DNA of 64,000 bases, from NCBI GenBank assembly GCA_013398955.1, contig VWPU01023991.1, forward strand, positions 1 through 64,000, read 5' to 3'. The notes under the pieces were generated by a model. That model had not been told where the DNA came from and ran no database searches. It saw only the letters and a list, made by a program, of their open reading frames with translations. The position numbers were made by a program, and so were the translations under genes. The DNA comes from Callaeas wilsoni (lineage: Eukaryota > Chordata > Aves > Passeriformes > Callaeidae). Positions 35,701 to 49,604 of this stretch are shown one piece after another; position 1 is the stretch's first letter, and every line of letters begins with the position of its first letter.

Positions 35701-38689
35701 CTCAAGGCCAGTTTCCAGTTGCTCTCAATTTCTTACTCAGAGTTGGTTGGTTTGTTTATTTATTTTCTAATACCCAACCATTGATTTAAAGAATCATTTT
35801 TTATCTTTCTATGCAGTCTGACAATTGCCAAAGGTTTTCCTCCTATTTCTCTGTGTTTCTCCCAAACACCATCCAGTTACTGAAATAAACTGTTGTAGCA
35901 ATGCAACATAGGCTGTAAGCTCTCATGTGAGAGGGAAGGTTGGTTCAGCCTTCTTCCTACTTCGATTTCCTAAGTGGTTGTGATCAGAAGGGTCCCTGTT
36001 TTCCTGAGCAAACAAACCAAAGGCAGCTGATGCAGGAACCAGTCAGGCAACCCCAGCATGTCTGGTTACATGAGAACATCCTTACATTCCCATTTTCCCT
36101 GTGATTCCGTCTGAACATCACTGCTTACACAGGTTGTGGAAACAACTTCCTAGTTATTCTAGACTACTTTATGAGTCATTCGTCAGTCTTGGCTCACAGT
36201 GTGGTTAGAAGATTACTTTCCATGTAGTGGGATTTTAAAGCTTTTGATTTCTTTTGTCTGTAACACTCCATGTGGTCTTGCAAGGGGAAGAGGGGGATAT
36301 TGCTGTTTTCTTTGTCTCATACCTGAAAGACTCAGGAGGAGAATCTAACAAAGTCAGCCTTGTGCTGTACTGTTACTGTAAGGATCTGCAGACAGCTGGT
36401 AATATATACAGTAAATAGAGGGCAGAATGTTCCTGTTTTATTCCCAGTTTTATTGAAATTGTGGAGATGAATGAGATATCAAAAAGAATTGCCACAGAAA
36501 GAAACTGTCTGAATTTTAATCAGGGTCAAATCATTGAACACAGCTGTGACAGATGAATGCAAAATTTAGTAAAGTATCCATTGTGAGACTGTAAATTACA
36601 TTTCTCAGTTGACATAATACTTAGCAATGTAATCAATCTGGGTTAAATACTTGCACATAAATTATTTTTGCAAACAATTCCTTGAGATACAGATGATGAA
36701 TTCCAATTACTGAAGAGATAAATGCTTTGTCCTTGTTGTTCGTATGTTTGGAAGAGGTTAAAAAGCACTCATTTGTAGCACTAAGGGAGTTTGTTTTGCC
36801 TTGAAGGAGTTATTACTAGATTAGAAGCTGCACAGTTATGTAAACTTTTGAAGCAGCTTTCCTACTTTTGTTACTGGAGAAATTCAATGGTTCTGGTAGC
36901 ACATTCAAATGAAAATATAATCTGTAACCTGGGAGAGCAGTTTAAAAAAGGAGAGGAGAAGAAGATTTGAAGATGCGTTTCTTCGGAACTGCTTTTATTA
37001 GGGGTAATACTATCAATTCAGACCTCCTGATGGAGGCAGACATGAAACTTCTGTTACTTAACACACACCTTGTGTGCCAGTAGCAATTTCCTAATGTGTT
37101 TGTAATTTAAAAGCATGTTGTTCAGAATATACAACAAATATCATGGTGCAGTGCTGGCCACAAGAGAAACCCACACTGGTGGAATCTGAAAAAAGAGCTC
37201 GATGCTAGAGAACATCCAACGTAGCATCTGAAATGTCCACAGAATGCAGAAGCTACAGCTCAGCTACACAAGTCACGCGGGCATCACTGTGAGTGTGACT
37301 GTGGCTGTAAATGTGCGCTGTCCAACTCTAGCACGAAGGAACTTGGCAGAGGCTGGGACTCACTAACAACATCTATAGCCAGCTACATGACTCATGCAGG
37401 CATTTAGAATTAGATGAGAATATCTGATAAAAGCTGGGTATAAAACCTGCTACAGCAGCATCATGAAGATGCCAAGATGAATATCAGTCATACTTTAAAT
37501 ACGAATGATAAGGAAGCATGAAATTATCCTCTGTTCTATGCAAGTGTTATGTGCAGAGAAAAATACGGGTTGCTGCTGCTGCTGTTCAACAAAAGCATGG
37601 CAGCAAGTCTTGGAGAGTCCAGAATAAGAGGCTTTGGGGGCCTGTGCCAGTCAGCAGGGAACAGAGTATTATGTATGTTTCTAAATACAGTACGAGGTTA
37701 GAATAGTTCCAGAGAACAAAACAGTTAGACATAGGAAACATGCAGTAGGATGGATAATCAGTCTTAATCCTTACAGCTTAATCTTTGGGGAAGTGCGGTA
37801 TGGGTCCTCATTTTCAGCAAGAGACGAAACTGATGGGCAGAATTTATCCTACACACATGTAAACCATGATGTTCTTGCTTCAATATTGCACCATACAGAA
37901 AAAATATACCCGAGAATCTGTTCTTCTGCTGTGTCATTCCTCCATATCCCAGTTGGCAGTGCTGCTCAACACTTCTGCTGAATTCTCTGTAGTTTACAGA
38001 AACGAGACATCAGTGTCATTTATGTCTTCTGACATTAAGGCCTTTCATTCCTGTTGTACGAAGAGAAACTCTGGTGTTTGGTTTGGGGAAGGCAGTCCTC
38101 AAAAAGTTAAAATGCAAATGAGCAATATTAGCAGATGGGGTCCTACAGTATGATAAAAGGAAGGCAATTTTCCCAGTGAATAAAAACTGCCAAAGGGCTG
38201 CTACAGTACAATTATCTTGAATTAGGTACTCTTCTTCCATAAGATAATGACTTTTTGTCTTTTGATGTGTTCTGGTAAGATCCTTCAGTCCTTTAAATTA
38301 ATGTTGAAATTGCAGGCAAACAAAAATTTAATAATGTCAATTATTAGTGATATAATTTGCTGTCTATGTCCCTTCCTGGGTCTGTTTGTTTTCTTCAATG
38401 AGAAATAATTGAGTATTTTCAGGTGTTAACCTAGTAGCTGGTGAGTCTTAAACTGTTAGAAATAAGAGATCTAAATTCAGGAAATTGTTAAAAATGGTTG
38501 TTACTGCTCACAGACTAAAGCTGGTTAAACATCTCAAGGAGAATGTATATGGAAAGTTATTGATAAAATACACTTACATCTCAGAATAATGTATACTAAG
38601 AGCCTGATCCCTCACTCCAGCACACCTGTAATATTTGTGCTGTACTGTAGCTATTGGTGTCACAGCCTTTCTGCTGATAATGAGCTTAG
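29701..38689. other. AT-rich unique sequence, no gene recognised
   Basis: I see a short GT-rich patch at 29840-29870 and a possible degenerate 24-base duplication about 119 bases apart (37261 and 37380, about 19 of 24 matching). Open frames are short; the longest, about 105 codons at 33219-33536, is hydrophobic and of chance type. No promoter-like CpG island, RNA gene or mobile element is recognisable in this 9 kb. Confidence 0.5.
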
Positions 38690-38736
38690 TGTCCTGTGTA
38701 AGGGACGGTGTCCTGTGTAAGGGACATTGTCCTGTG
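38690..38736. repeat. 19-bp tandem duplication, 2.5 copies
   Basis: The unit TGTCCTGTGTAAGGGACGG (38690-38708) is followed by TGTCCTGTGTAAGGGACAT (38709-38727) and a partial TGTCCTGTG. The first two copies differ at two terminal bases. It is a small minisatellite that could vary in copy number. Confidence 0.9.
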
Positions 38737-41700
38737 ACAATGCACTGGGCAGAGACTGTACCAGCCCTATGTTCTTCCTGTAGCTCTGCAGGTGAATTGC
38801 TGTGTGACTCTGATGTCTTGATTTTTGTAAGTGCTACACTGAAGCTCCTGGAAATGTGTATCTGCAGAGACAAGACTGAGATTTTAGTTTCTTATCTTTG
38901 CCTTCATAGCTGGTTATATAACTTCTAAAGCTCTGTGGTTTCTGCAGTGCAATGGATGTCTGCCTTGCTGTCCATGCAGAGGCTGGCATGGTGAGTTTGG
39001 GTCTCCTTTACACAGATTTTCAGTAATGCAAATGCTGCAGCGGAAAAAGCGTTAGTAGCTTATGCTTGGCAGAACCAGTGGCACATCTCTCAGGTGGCAG
39101 ATGAATCTGGGACTCAGTCCATTTGTAGCCTCCATAGTCAGCTTGTTTAATTGTGCCCATTGTTACATTGTTTCACTCAGGGGCTGTTGAAGTGCTACCC
39201 GTACAACTTGTCTTCTGTCATTCGTCTTTGGAAGGTTTTTTACATAGGCAGGTAAAATAAATAAGAAGTTAGACCTTGCATATTTTCATAGAGCTTAAGT
39301 CTCTATCTGGAGCTTTCATATGGGAAAATGTAATAAAACTTGGAAACGTTGAAATTCATCTGTTCGCAGTCAGGCAATATTAAAGACAAATGTTCCTTCA
39401 ATGGTTTTCTTTAATACCTCATTTTAATTAATGACTCAGATGTTGCTGGAAATCTTGGAAATAAATGAGAATCTCTGGAGAGTTATTCACAGATGGCATG
39501 TATGGAAGCTTTGTAAAATAGTTACTGGCAGTCTGTCTTCAGCAAAGACAGGTTGCAGTGTTGCTGTGCCGAGAATAAACAAGCAATTTTTTAAAAAATT
39601 ATAGCTTGTTGCATTTCAGAGTAAGAGCTGTTATGAAAGAGTTGTATAAAAGCTTTCTGTATGATTCTGTAACACATGCCTCGCCAGGCCGAGTACAATC
39701 TGACTAATCAGTCATTCCTAATTTAGCAGTGTAGTTTTGCTCAAACAGTATGTTCTGCTGTTACTGATTTTGTTTGCTGTTTTGACAGTTGAAGTACAGC
39801 TGGGCATCTGACGAATTGTGCTCACATTATGATCTCCTGCAGAAGCTAATCACAAATGTCATAGCCAGGGGCCCTCTCACCTTTCTGCCCAGCTCATAGT
39901 TCTGTTATCTTGTAGTACTGATGCACTCCAAGAGACTGTTTGCCCTTATTAGAGGGGTCTCCTGCAGAAAGCCTGGCCAAGAGAATTTTAGGTAGTTTTT
40001 CCGTAGGGTTTAACTACCTTTATCAACCAAATCCAAAATGCATTTGACCTGGTGCTCACTTGGGGTGGAGGGGTGAGGATTGACAAAAGGAATGACAGAA
40101 ACATCATTGAACATTTACATGGCTACCATCACATTTCCAGAATTTTTGTATTCACATATGCTTCTTTCCAGTGCATGTGTATATGAAGAGAAATAAAAAG
40201 AAATAAATGAAACTATTTTTGATACAATTAAATAAAATCCTATTTCAGTAGTTAGAGCCTACTCAGGAATTCAGTGCTTCATCACTGTTAAGTATGTAAG
40301 ACTCAAATGCAAAGAAAATGTATCTGAATACATCTGGTGTTCAGACTGCAAAAACTGTATTTTGGGTTACCCATGTTAAAATGGATTTAAGTTTTCTGCA
40401 TATTTTAAATATCCAAAGTATCTTAACAGAGGAAATGTATTCTAAGGCTTACATTAAACTTTTTAGGCTGAGGACCAAATCTCCACTGCAGAGTTACTGT
40501 GTACTGCAGCTTTTACCCCATTTGTAAAAGGGGAGGAATAGAATACAGTGTGAGACTAAACATACTTAAGGTTATGACATGTTCAGCGACTTTTTAATAG
40601 ATGCATGAGTTTTTAATCACTGGAATAGTAGAAGCTCCTTAGAATGTTACGTAATAGCCTTAGCAAAACTTTAAAAGAATCATCCAGATTCAGGCCATGT
40701 GTCATTATGGGATCTGTAGCTGTGTAAATCTCTACCAAGTTCTCATTGATTTCTGCCTTATGTGAGAATTTTATGTCTCGTTCATCAGAAATACAGGCAC
40801 CCTGTGCACCTAATGAGCTTAAGGTATTAATTTAATTGTTATTTTCCCTAAGAAGGCTAGCTTGATGAATACACAATATTGACCTTGGTGTCACTATTTA
40901 AGAGAGAACTCCACTATGACATTTTGCTTACCTCTGATGTGAAATCACATATTCATCCGTGATGTAAGGAGCTGACAGAGAAAAAAATCCCTCCATATTT
41001 TAGACATCTTGGTTCAGGGGCTGCTGAGCAGCAGCAGCATATCTTTCTCTTTGAGATGATTTATTTCCACATCCTTTTCATTATTCAGTTATGGTGCTGC
41101 TTGGAATGTTATCTATCAGTACAGTTACATCATCTGATTTTAATCTTGAGATGTCAACTCACCTTTGCAAATCCATAGTAATAGCAATATATAGAACCAT
41201 ACTTGTCAGCCTAAGAAACCTTTAATGCTAGCTGGGAAATGTAGAGTTGGTGATCTGGCTCACTGTAATTCACAAATAGTATGACTGAATAGGATTTCTG
41301 CTGGTTGGATTTATCTGGTTTGCAACCTGAATGGTAAGTAGAATAAAATCATAATAGTGATGTCCCTAAAAAGGCATTCTTGAGATTTAAGAAGTATCAA
41401 TTTTCATTATTTGTAAGAAGTTCATGGAATGTTGTGACCTGACGTGTTTGTTTTTTTGATGTGCAGCAGTCATGTTATTCCTAATTTAAAATGGGCTTGG
41501 CTTCATACAGCCAAATCACAAGCCTTCGTCATACTCATCAGAGTGTGCTCCTTTTGGTATGTTCTTTCCCAGTGCACATCTGTCCTGCTCCCATGGGAAT
41601 ATTCCCTTCACTGCTGGGTGAACAGCAACAATATTCAAAAGCCAGGAATGCACCAGGAGATTGATCTATAGCACTCAAAACCCTGCCCAAAAATGATCAC

Positions 41701-44700
41701 TCAGCAGGGGCGTTCCAATGTATTTACCACACCTTCAAGTAAGCAAAGAAAAGACACTTCCTGATTCACTGTTTTAGGTAAAAAATAATGTAGCTCTCCA
41801 TGGGAAGTTATTTTAACTGAGTTGCCACCATGAGGTAGAACTTTGCTGCCTAAAGAGTCTTACTAAGATTGGGAGACGAGAAGAAGGGAGAAGAAATTTA
41901 TGGATACTAGGTCTGTTACAGAGTAATACCTGTTATGTTGTTACTTTCTTTTTGTGGAAAAGTCTTTTCAAATTCAAAACTCTGCAGAAGAAATAGGCTC
42001 AAGCAACAGAGTCCCATAACTGCCATTTCTGAAGCATTTGGGTACTAAAGGGTTTAGAATTCAAATGTGTAATTTCAGTATGTATTGAAAACATTAATAA
42101 ATTACTTTGCAGTTTTGTACCAAAATAGGCTTCTGTTGTGAAGCAGAGATTTCCAATATGCAGCTATAAATTGCTGTCTTACAGTCCTTACATCCTACAA
42201 AGTTGCACTATCAAAATTTAATAGGATTTATATGCTGTGAAAACACAAGAACCTTCAAATTCAATCTAAGATTTGACTCTTCTTCATAAAAGCTGATGGA
42301 AGGAAAATAGTCTTTTATCTGACTTTACTTTTACTGCTTTGAAATTTAAGTATAAAACAATCATCTGAAATGTTTTAAAGCATCAGCAGTTATGGTAGCA
42401 TTTTACATCTATCAAATCTTTCGTTGATATAATCTCTTGTTATATAATATGATCACTGGGCGATAAAACAGAAATAGAAAGACTTAGTGCATTCTGTGCT
42501 GCGGTGCCCTGTTGTTTTCCAACAGCTCTGTGCACTCCTTTTGACCAGGACTAAAGGAACTTCATTAGGGTGGTCTGTAGCATTCCATGACACTGTGGTA
42601 AATCTGGCACAGTGTTGGGACTTGTGTTCCACACGTCCAGCACAGTGTCCTACCCGGGATTAATTTCATATTTCATGTGTATGCAATCTGCATGCACTGT
42701 TGAACACTAACTGGCTTTAGAATGTTTAAATTCATCACTCAAAATGCAACTTTGGCCTTTCGTGTCTTAGAGCAAAAATTTGGCGGAATGAATTGGAACA
42801 CTTCTGCCTAATTAATGAGTTTTATGTGTCACCTAGTTGAAGAAGGGATATGAATGATGGATTAAATGTCGCATGTCTTCCTCCATCATTACCAGATGTG
42901 CTTGTGCCAGTGTTTGTCAAGTTAGCACTCATGCATAAGTGGGGAATGAATGGGATCCCTGCATTTTGTCCTGATCTGTAGACTTGCCAGTGGGAATAAA
43001 GAAATGCAAGACTAGCAAAGTTTCTACTATACTGGATTATGGAGCTGTGCAAAAGAACCGGGTACCAGTCACTCAAACATAGAGCTGGAAGTTTTCAAAA
43101 TAATAGAAATGCAGTCACAGAGCATTTGCTAAGAGCAGCAGAAGATACCTACATAGTCTGGATGGCATGAAGAGGCATCAGGGCACCTCTGTGTAACAGA
43201 ATGAGCAGTGATTTGTTCAGAATAAAGTTTGAAGGGTCTGGTGGAATTCTGAATGAGAAAGAAATTCTTATGAAATTGGTGCATGTGTTTTGATTGAAGA
43301 GGGAGCAGTTTTTCTTGTGTTCAGTATATTTTCTCAGCTTTCCACAAGAAAAATTCAGATTGATTAGCAATCATTAGGAATGATTCATTAGGAAGAGTAC
43401 GTTGGAAATATTGCATCTATAAGAAATGCAGGATCCCACCTAAATGAATAGAAGTTGTGCTCTTAACAATGATGACTTCAGCTTTTCCACAGGCTTGGGT
43501 TTTTTCCTTTTTGTTTTGTTTTGCTGTCTCTTGAAGTGTGCATCAGCACTGGATTTATATAGCTGCCCCTTCAGAGACATCTTTCTTACTAACACACCTG
43601 GTTAACTATAGTGCAAAAACTAGGATTTAATTTTAAAAAGAAAAAAAATCTGTCACAGCTGTGAGTACCTATTGATTGAGGGTAACAGTACCATGTTACT
43701 GTGGGAGAGTTACCACAGGAAATTTGACTGTTGTAGTCCATTAGTCAACCCTGAAATGATTTCTCACAGTAGGGCACACCTCCTCTGAGATAGAAGGAGT
43801 GGAAGTCTTGATCCTAAATGAATTTCTTCTGGATCCAGAACAGACAGTAGGGCATTTGTTCAATTATCTAAAGTCTTTTAAGGGCTACTGGGTTTCTAAC
43901 TGCATTTTCTCATACTGAGTGCTGACCTTTTCATATCCAGTGTTGACCCCCATCCCTTATCTCTGGAGCTTAGGGCACTACACATCAAGAGCACACTTTT
44001 CTTAAGAGAAGGAAGGCAAGCACTGCTGAGTCGCTGTTCCATGCTAGTGACTGAAACCCTCAGAGGAAAAAAATGGGACAGGACATAGCAGCCATGTGGA
44101 TTATTAAAATCAGAACAACTATCTGCACCTTTTGGCTAGGTATTTCTTCTATAATCAACATTTCTGGGGTTAGCAATCCTATTTTCCTTGAGGTACAGAA
44201 CCCTTGTGAGTGAAACAATGTTCTCAGTCATAACTGTGTGCTACAAATATGGTATCAGATCTCTTTTTTATTAACTTTCCTTGTGCTGTAAAGAAGACAG
44301 TTTAAAATATTCTAATCTTTCCCTTTGATATGCAGTTAAGTACCCTTTTGTAAGCTGTTAATAATGTTTTAAAATACGTTTTCTGAAATACATTTTGGAG
44401 ATACGTTGAAATCAATGATGGTTACTTTTTTAGACAGATGTTTTTTCTTGAAAATTAAAATTTCCTAGAACTATTAATTTATAGAAGTACACTTCCCTTG
44501 CACTAAATAATGTGTTTTCACCAGTGAATTCTATTACTGAATCCTTAAGCTTACAGAAAACAAATTAATATGTGTAAATAAGGGAAACGTAGGTTATGTT
44601 GTAGTGTGGCAGCAGTGGAGGGAAGACAGTTGGTTTTCTGAAAATCACTGTTGATTAGCACTAATGAAGGATAAAAGGAAGTATGTCAAATTAAGTGAAT

Positions 44701-47700
44701 TTTATGTATTATTTCATTGAAATAATTTTATCCCAACAGGTAGGTTTTTGTCTTTTGCTGACAAGAACACCCAGTCACTCTTTCATTGATTTTGCTTGGA
44801 CACATCAGTATGGCTTTGCTGTAACAAGCAAAAGCAGCTCATTAGCTTCTCTTGTTCTTTCCAATTCATCACCCAGGGCAGTCCTGTCCTTGTACCATTT
44901 AATAAATCTCACCACACCATTCTGAAGGCTCTGAGCACATAGGGCTGTGCTGTATCTCCTGCCCTTGGATCTGTTCATTGGCACAAGCATAAGCACACTG
45001 GACTCAGGGATTACCAGCTGTCTCTTTGATATAGCCTCTCTCCTGTCTTTAAAAATAGAGAACTACTACTCTAATTTTGAAAACCATGTTTTTTCTTGTA
45101 AACCTTACTGTGACTTTAAATTGTAATTTTCTAGTCATTACATGTACCTGATAATGCAAATATTTTAATATGAAAAGTAAGATTATTCTATCTCCTGTCT
45201 TTGAATTCAGAAAGCAAAAGGATGAATCTCGCCACAACTGAATTTGACAGAAATTGCTCTGTTGAATGTCTGAACATGGACAGCTCTGAGAATATAGATT
45301 ACTGCTCCTTTTTAAAATTGTATATTTAAATTTGTATAAGCAAAAAGAACTTTCATTCAGTTGTGATAAGGCATAATACTTTGTCTAGATTTTGCTTAAA
45401 TGTTTGGGCCGAGGTTCAGGGGCTTATTAGGCAGCATGAAGCATTCCCTTCTAATACTGTGCAGTGTGAAAGGAATCAGTTCTGTGACCAACTGGATTTA
45501 CCATGTTGTATCACCGTATATATGCATGTCATAGTGTCTTTCCCTATGTCTTTGACTCAGCTGGAGTTCTAGTTTCAGTTATCGTTGTCCAAAAGCTTCT
45601 TATTGGAACAGACTATTTTTTTCCAACAGCTAATCTGGAAATTAATACAATGGAATAAATATAATTAAGAACGGGATAAGAGTGTTTTGAAAGACGGATA
45701 CTTTATATTCCAAAAGTATCCTTTCAAATGATCTGTAGCAAGCACATTTATTTTCTCTATTGGTAAAATATAGTCTGTATTAAGGTAGAATGAATGTGAA
45801 CTGTGAGATCATCAACAGAATGTAGCAGTTCTTGAAGTGGCACCATCAGTAAAGCAATTCTGGTGTATCAGTTCAGAATAAAGCATGAATGAGATGGATT
45901 CATAAATGAAGCAAAATTAATCTGGGCAACAAAAAAGCCATGAGAAGGTAAAGAAAGTATAAACTGCAAACTAATTCATATACCCTGTCAAACCCCTCAC
46001 AATTCTCTTAATAAATCTCTACAAACTGTACACATCTGCTGCCCACACACATCAATCAGTATTCTATGTGCTTATGCTAGGAGACCTAGTAAATATGATA
46101 ATTTGTCATATATTTGCACGGTTAGTGAAACAAATGAGTTATATGTTCTATTAGCATTTTACTATTTTAAGTCTTGTAACCACCTTGCACTTCACAGGCA
46201 ATGTATGCCACAATTCATAAACTGCTTTAGAAACTGATACAAACTTTGATCTGCTCTGGAAAATGGCAGGATGTTTTGCATTTTTCAGATAGATGTTTCA
46301 GATGATAAGATTTCTTTTCATCTCTGTATCACATTAAGTCACTGTTTCGCCATTGGTTTTTTATTACTGTACAAATTTATGTTGGCTTTGCTATTCAGAT
46401 CCTTTAATGTTCTCTGCCTTTGTTCTGTCAGTGGGCTGTTTGGATAATGCATTGCTTTATAAAATTCTTTAAAGTTAATAATATTTATTAATGCCCTTGT
46501 TATGGTATTTGACAGAGAACGCATGACCTTATAGGCCTTATTCTAACAAAAAGATGTTATTGGTTATTAGTGTCTGATAAAAGTTCTAAAAGTGAAATCA
46601 GAGTAACTGATATGTCAAGAGAACTTAAATTTCACCTCCCTGATTCTTGATATAGTACTTACCAGTTTACGCTGAGGCTTTTAAGTGTGCTACGGTCTCA
46701 CTTAAGTTATATGGTCTTTCCTACAGAAAAATCTTTACTACAGTTCGCAGAGCTCCTAATAATAAGAGTGGCAGTACATAGACTGTGATGCTACACAAAG
46801 AGAGTTTACACAACCTTCAAGTTACTCTTTGAAAAGTAAAGACGCCTCTCTAGCAGTTATGTCAACTTGAGAATCAATTACAGCAAACCTCTAGCTACTT
46901 CTGATTTCATACAATACTATTCTAGATTGTTAGTACCTAATTTTATTCCTTTCACCTCTGGCTCATATTTATTGATTTGCATTCTGTGCAATCAATATGT
47001 CTTTCAGTATGAATTGTGTCATTATTTGTTCTTTTAGGATTATCATGGTATCATTAATCAGTCTTTCTGTAGGGCTTCCCAGGCACTTGCTGCAGTATTA
47101 TATAAGCTAGTTACATGATCAAAACTGGCTTCTGATAAGAGATCACCTCTCTTCCCCATATTCTTTCCCCCAGTTAAGAACAGTTGCAAGTTACAACTGC
47201 TACCAGCTAAGTAAAAGCAGAAGTAAAGCTTCTTTGTCTTTGTGCAGCACATCTCTACTCACATGCAGACTGCTTTCACTGCAGAGGAAACCCAGAGCCT
47301 CAACCCTCAGATTCCTTTCCTTCGTTAAACATAGAGTCTATTATACCAATATGTTTATACCTCGAGTGTAGTTTCGCAGCAGGGGCTGTCTCTGCTGTTC
47401 TGGCAAGTGCTGATGATTTTCAAGGTCACTCCCACTGTACTGGCAGCAGACTGTGTGGGTACAGGATCTAACGGTGCTGTCTCCTTTGTAGTCTCATTAA
47501 CATAGATATGGGGCTTGCCTAATATTTGCACAGAGTCTAAGTGCCATTCACCTTGAAATATAGATATAAACTTAAAGTTACTTTTTTCAATTCATGACAT
47601 TGTTAATATTGCTGAGAGGGTGAAGTTAGGCATTAACATAATTGGTTAAAAGATTTTGTAAATCAGATTTGAAATCTTTTCCAGATCTTTACTTGGGTTT

Positions 47701-49506
47701 CCTCGCAAAAGACTGATCTGTTGTTTAAACCAATCAAAGGTCTCCTTTCAACAGGAATTATGTCAATTATGCTGATGTTTTCATTATTTTTTTGGTATAA
47801 AGAAGTTTCCTTGTGTCTTATTTGTAGTGGAAAAAATTAATTGAATTTCATCAGTGACTTCCTAGTTCATGCAAGTTGGGCAGTCTTGCCAAGCTATGCT
47901 AAGAGTATCTGCTTGTTTGTTTACAGATTGTCTGGTTTCCTTTAAACGTTCAGTGGTTTGCACTACTCAGCCCACCAGGACTCTGTTATGTTTCGTTATT
48001 TTAAAAAAAGGAAATAGAGTTCTGAGGACTTGGTATACCCTTTCTGTAATAAAAAGTACTGAGTTGCTTTTCCTAGAATCTATGATTATAGGTTTTATTG
48101 ACTTGGGTTGATTGAAAGTTGAAGCTTTTGCTTCCCACACGTGTTAGCCCAAGTAGTTGTAATAGTTTTTACACTTAAAAATTTCTTTCAACACTTTGTA
48201 AAAGAAAACCAAGAAAATTAAGGAGATTGAAAGTTTCTGAATTATTGCTGGATGCAAAAGGGTAGAATAAGCGATTAAATATCTTTAACACTACAGTCTG
48301 TTATATTCACACAGTGAATATTGTGTGGTTGGTAGCAAAACCCATTGTATCTTCGCTGTCATAAATTTCAGTGCTGATGTAATAACATTTGCATGTGAAC
48401 TTCCACTTTCTGATTTCAGCTGTGTGATTTAAAATCCAGCTGCAGTGTTAAGTGCTGCTGTCCAATTGAACACTGTAATGTGAAGAAAAGTCAGCATTAA
48501 AGATTAGTCTCCAGCCTTGACCATGCAAAGTAAATATACTTGAACTCCTGATGTAATGTCAGCATTGTCAGGGATTACTTCACTAAGTTTAACTCACAAG
48601 GAGAAACCTTGACGTACCTTCCTGTATCATCTATTGTCATTCTTTTCCTCAGAATGAGCTCTACAGGCCCCATGACCTTTGTACTGTGTTTATGTTCTCA
48701 ATACCAAGGTCTTTCTGAGCACACGTGTATTTATTATACATATCGTGATCATTTTAGGAGTCTGTTATTACTATTTTGTTTTAAATTTTGTGCTTAAATT
48801 ATACTTCAGAGCTGAGAAGGAATGAAGGATTTTGAGATGTGATATGCTGATTGTGACTTCAATAAAATAAAAAATAAAAAATTAAGATACTAATTCAAGC
48901 GTCCATATTCCTCTTGCCTGGGACAGTCAAGAACCAGCTCATTCCTTTGTGTCAAATACATCTATTTGAAATGCATTATTCATTCCTTCTCTTGCTTATG
49001 TGGATTCCCAGTCTCAAAATACCTTTCCTGGGTACTATTACTGCCCATATATAACCAATGTCACACTGTATGTATAATATTGTTAGCTTATAGCTATGTA
49101 AATGATAAGCAGGCATACCAGTCATTTGCATTAAAACAGAGAATTGATTCCTTTTAATACTGAAAAACATCCAGCCTGTACAATTAAGTTTTCTTTGAAA
49201 ATGTTAATGTAATTAAACTGAAGAAAAAGCTGTTTGAATACTCCTTAAGGCAACAGTTATTTCAGAAGAATGCGGTTATTCCAACATTACACAGATTTAA
49301 AAAGCAACAACAGCCATTTTTAATATATGCGTGGTGTGGTGGTTTTGGCAGAACAATTCTTTTACTTCAAAAACATGGAAGTTTAAAGAGGCACTGGCTA
49401 AAATACCAATATCTTCTGAGCTGGTTGTTACATGCAGAGAATAATTCAGCAGTTTGAAATCTGGCACATAAAAATCTAACCTTGAGCTGTTTTATTAATG
49501 TTCCAG
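38737..49506. other. AT-rich unique sequence, no gene recognised
   Basis: Nothing assignable to a gene or repeat family over about 10.8 kb. A minus frame at 44805-44996 (63 codons) is rich in charged and leucine residues and looks more protein-like than its neighbours. It lacks good splice borders and I cannot name it. Only short simple-sequence patches are present otherwise. Confidence 0.5.
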
Positions 49507-49604
49507 ATCACCTGAGCTCACGAGAACACCACCTCTTCCCAGAATTTTGTAACATGGGCCAGTTCTTTGGGAGCATAAGAATCTATGTGCCAGCAAAGAT
49601 GCAG
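49507..49604 (+). other. Possible internal exon (98 bp), unidentified
   Basis: Seen: an acceptor-like TTTTATTAATGTTCCAG precedes 49507 and a strong donor GTAGGT follows 49604. One of the three frames is open across all 98 bases (two bases of a split codon plus 32 codons, starting HLSSREHHLF and ending IYVPAKMQ). The other two contain stops. I do not recognise the peptide. No neighbouring exon was found, so this could be an isolated exon of a coding or non-coding transcript in an intron-rich region, or chance. Confidence 0.17.

Noticed and set aside
37261..37403. Two similar 24-mers 119 bases apart (CAGCTACA...GGGCAT type)
   Set aside because: Five of 24 positions differ and the sequence between does not repeat, so duplication is not established.
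44805..44996. Protein-like 63-codon minus frame
   Set aside because: The peptide has a plausible helical composition, but I found no good acceptor, no homologue I recognise and no neighbouring exon.
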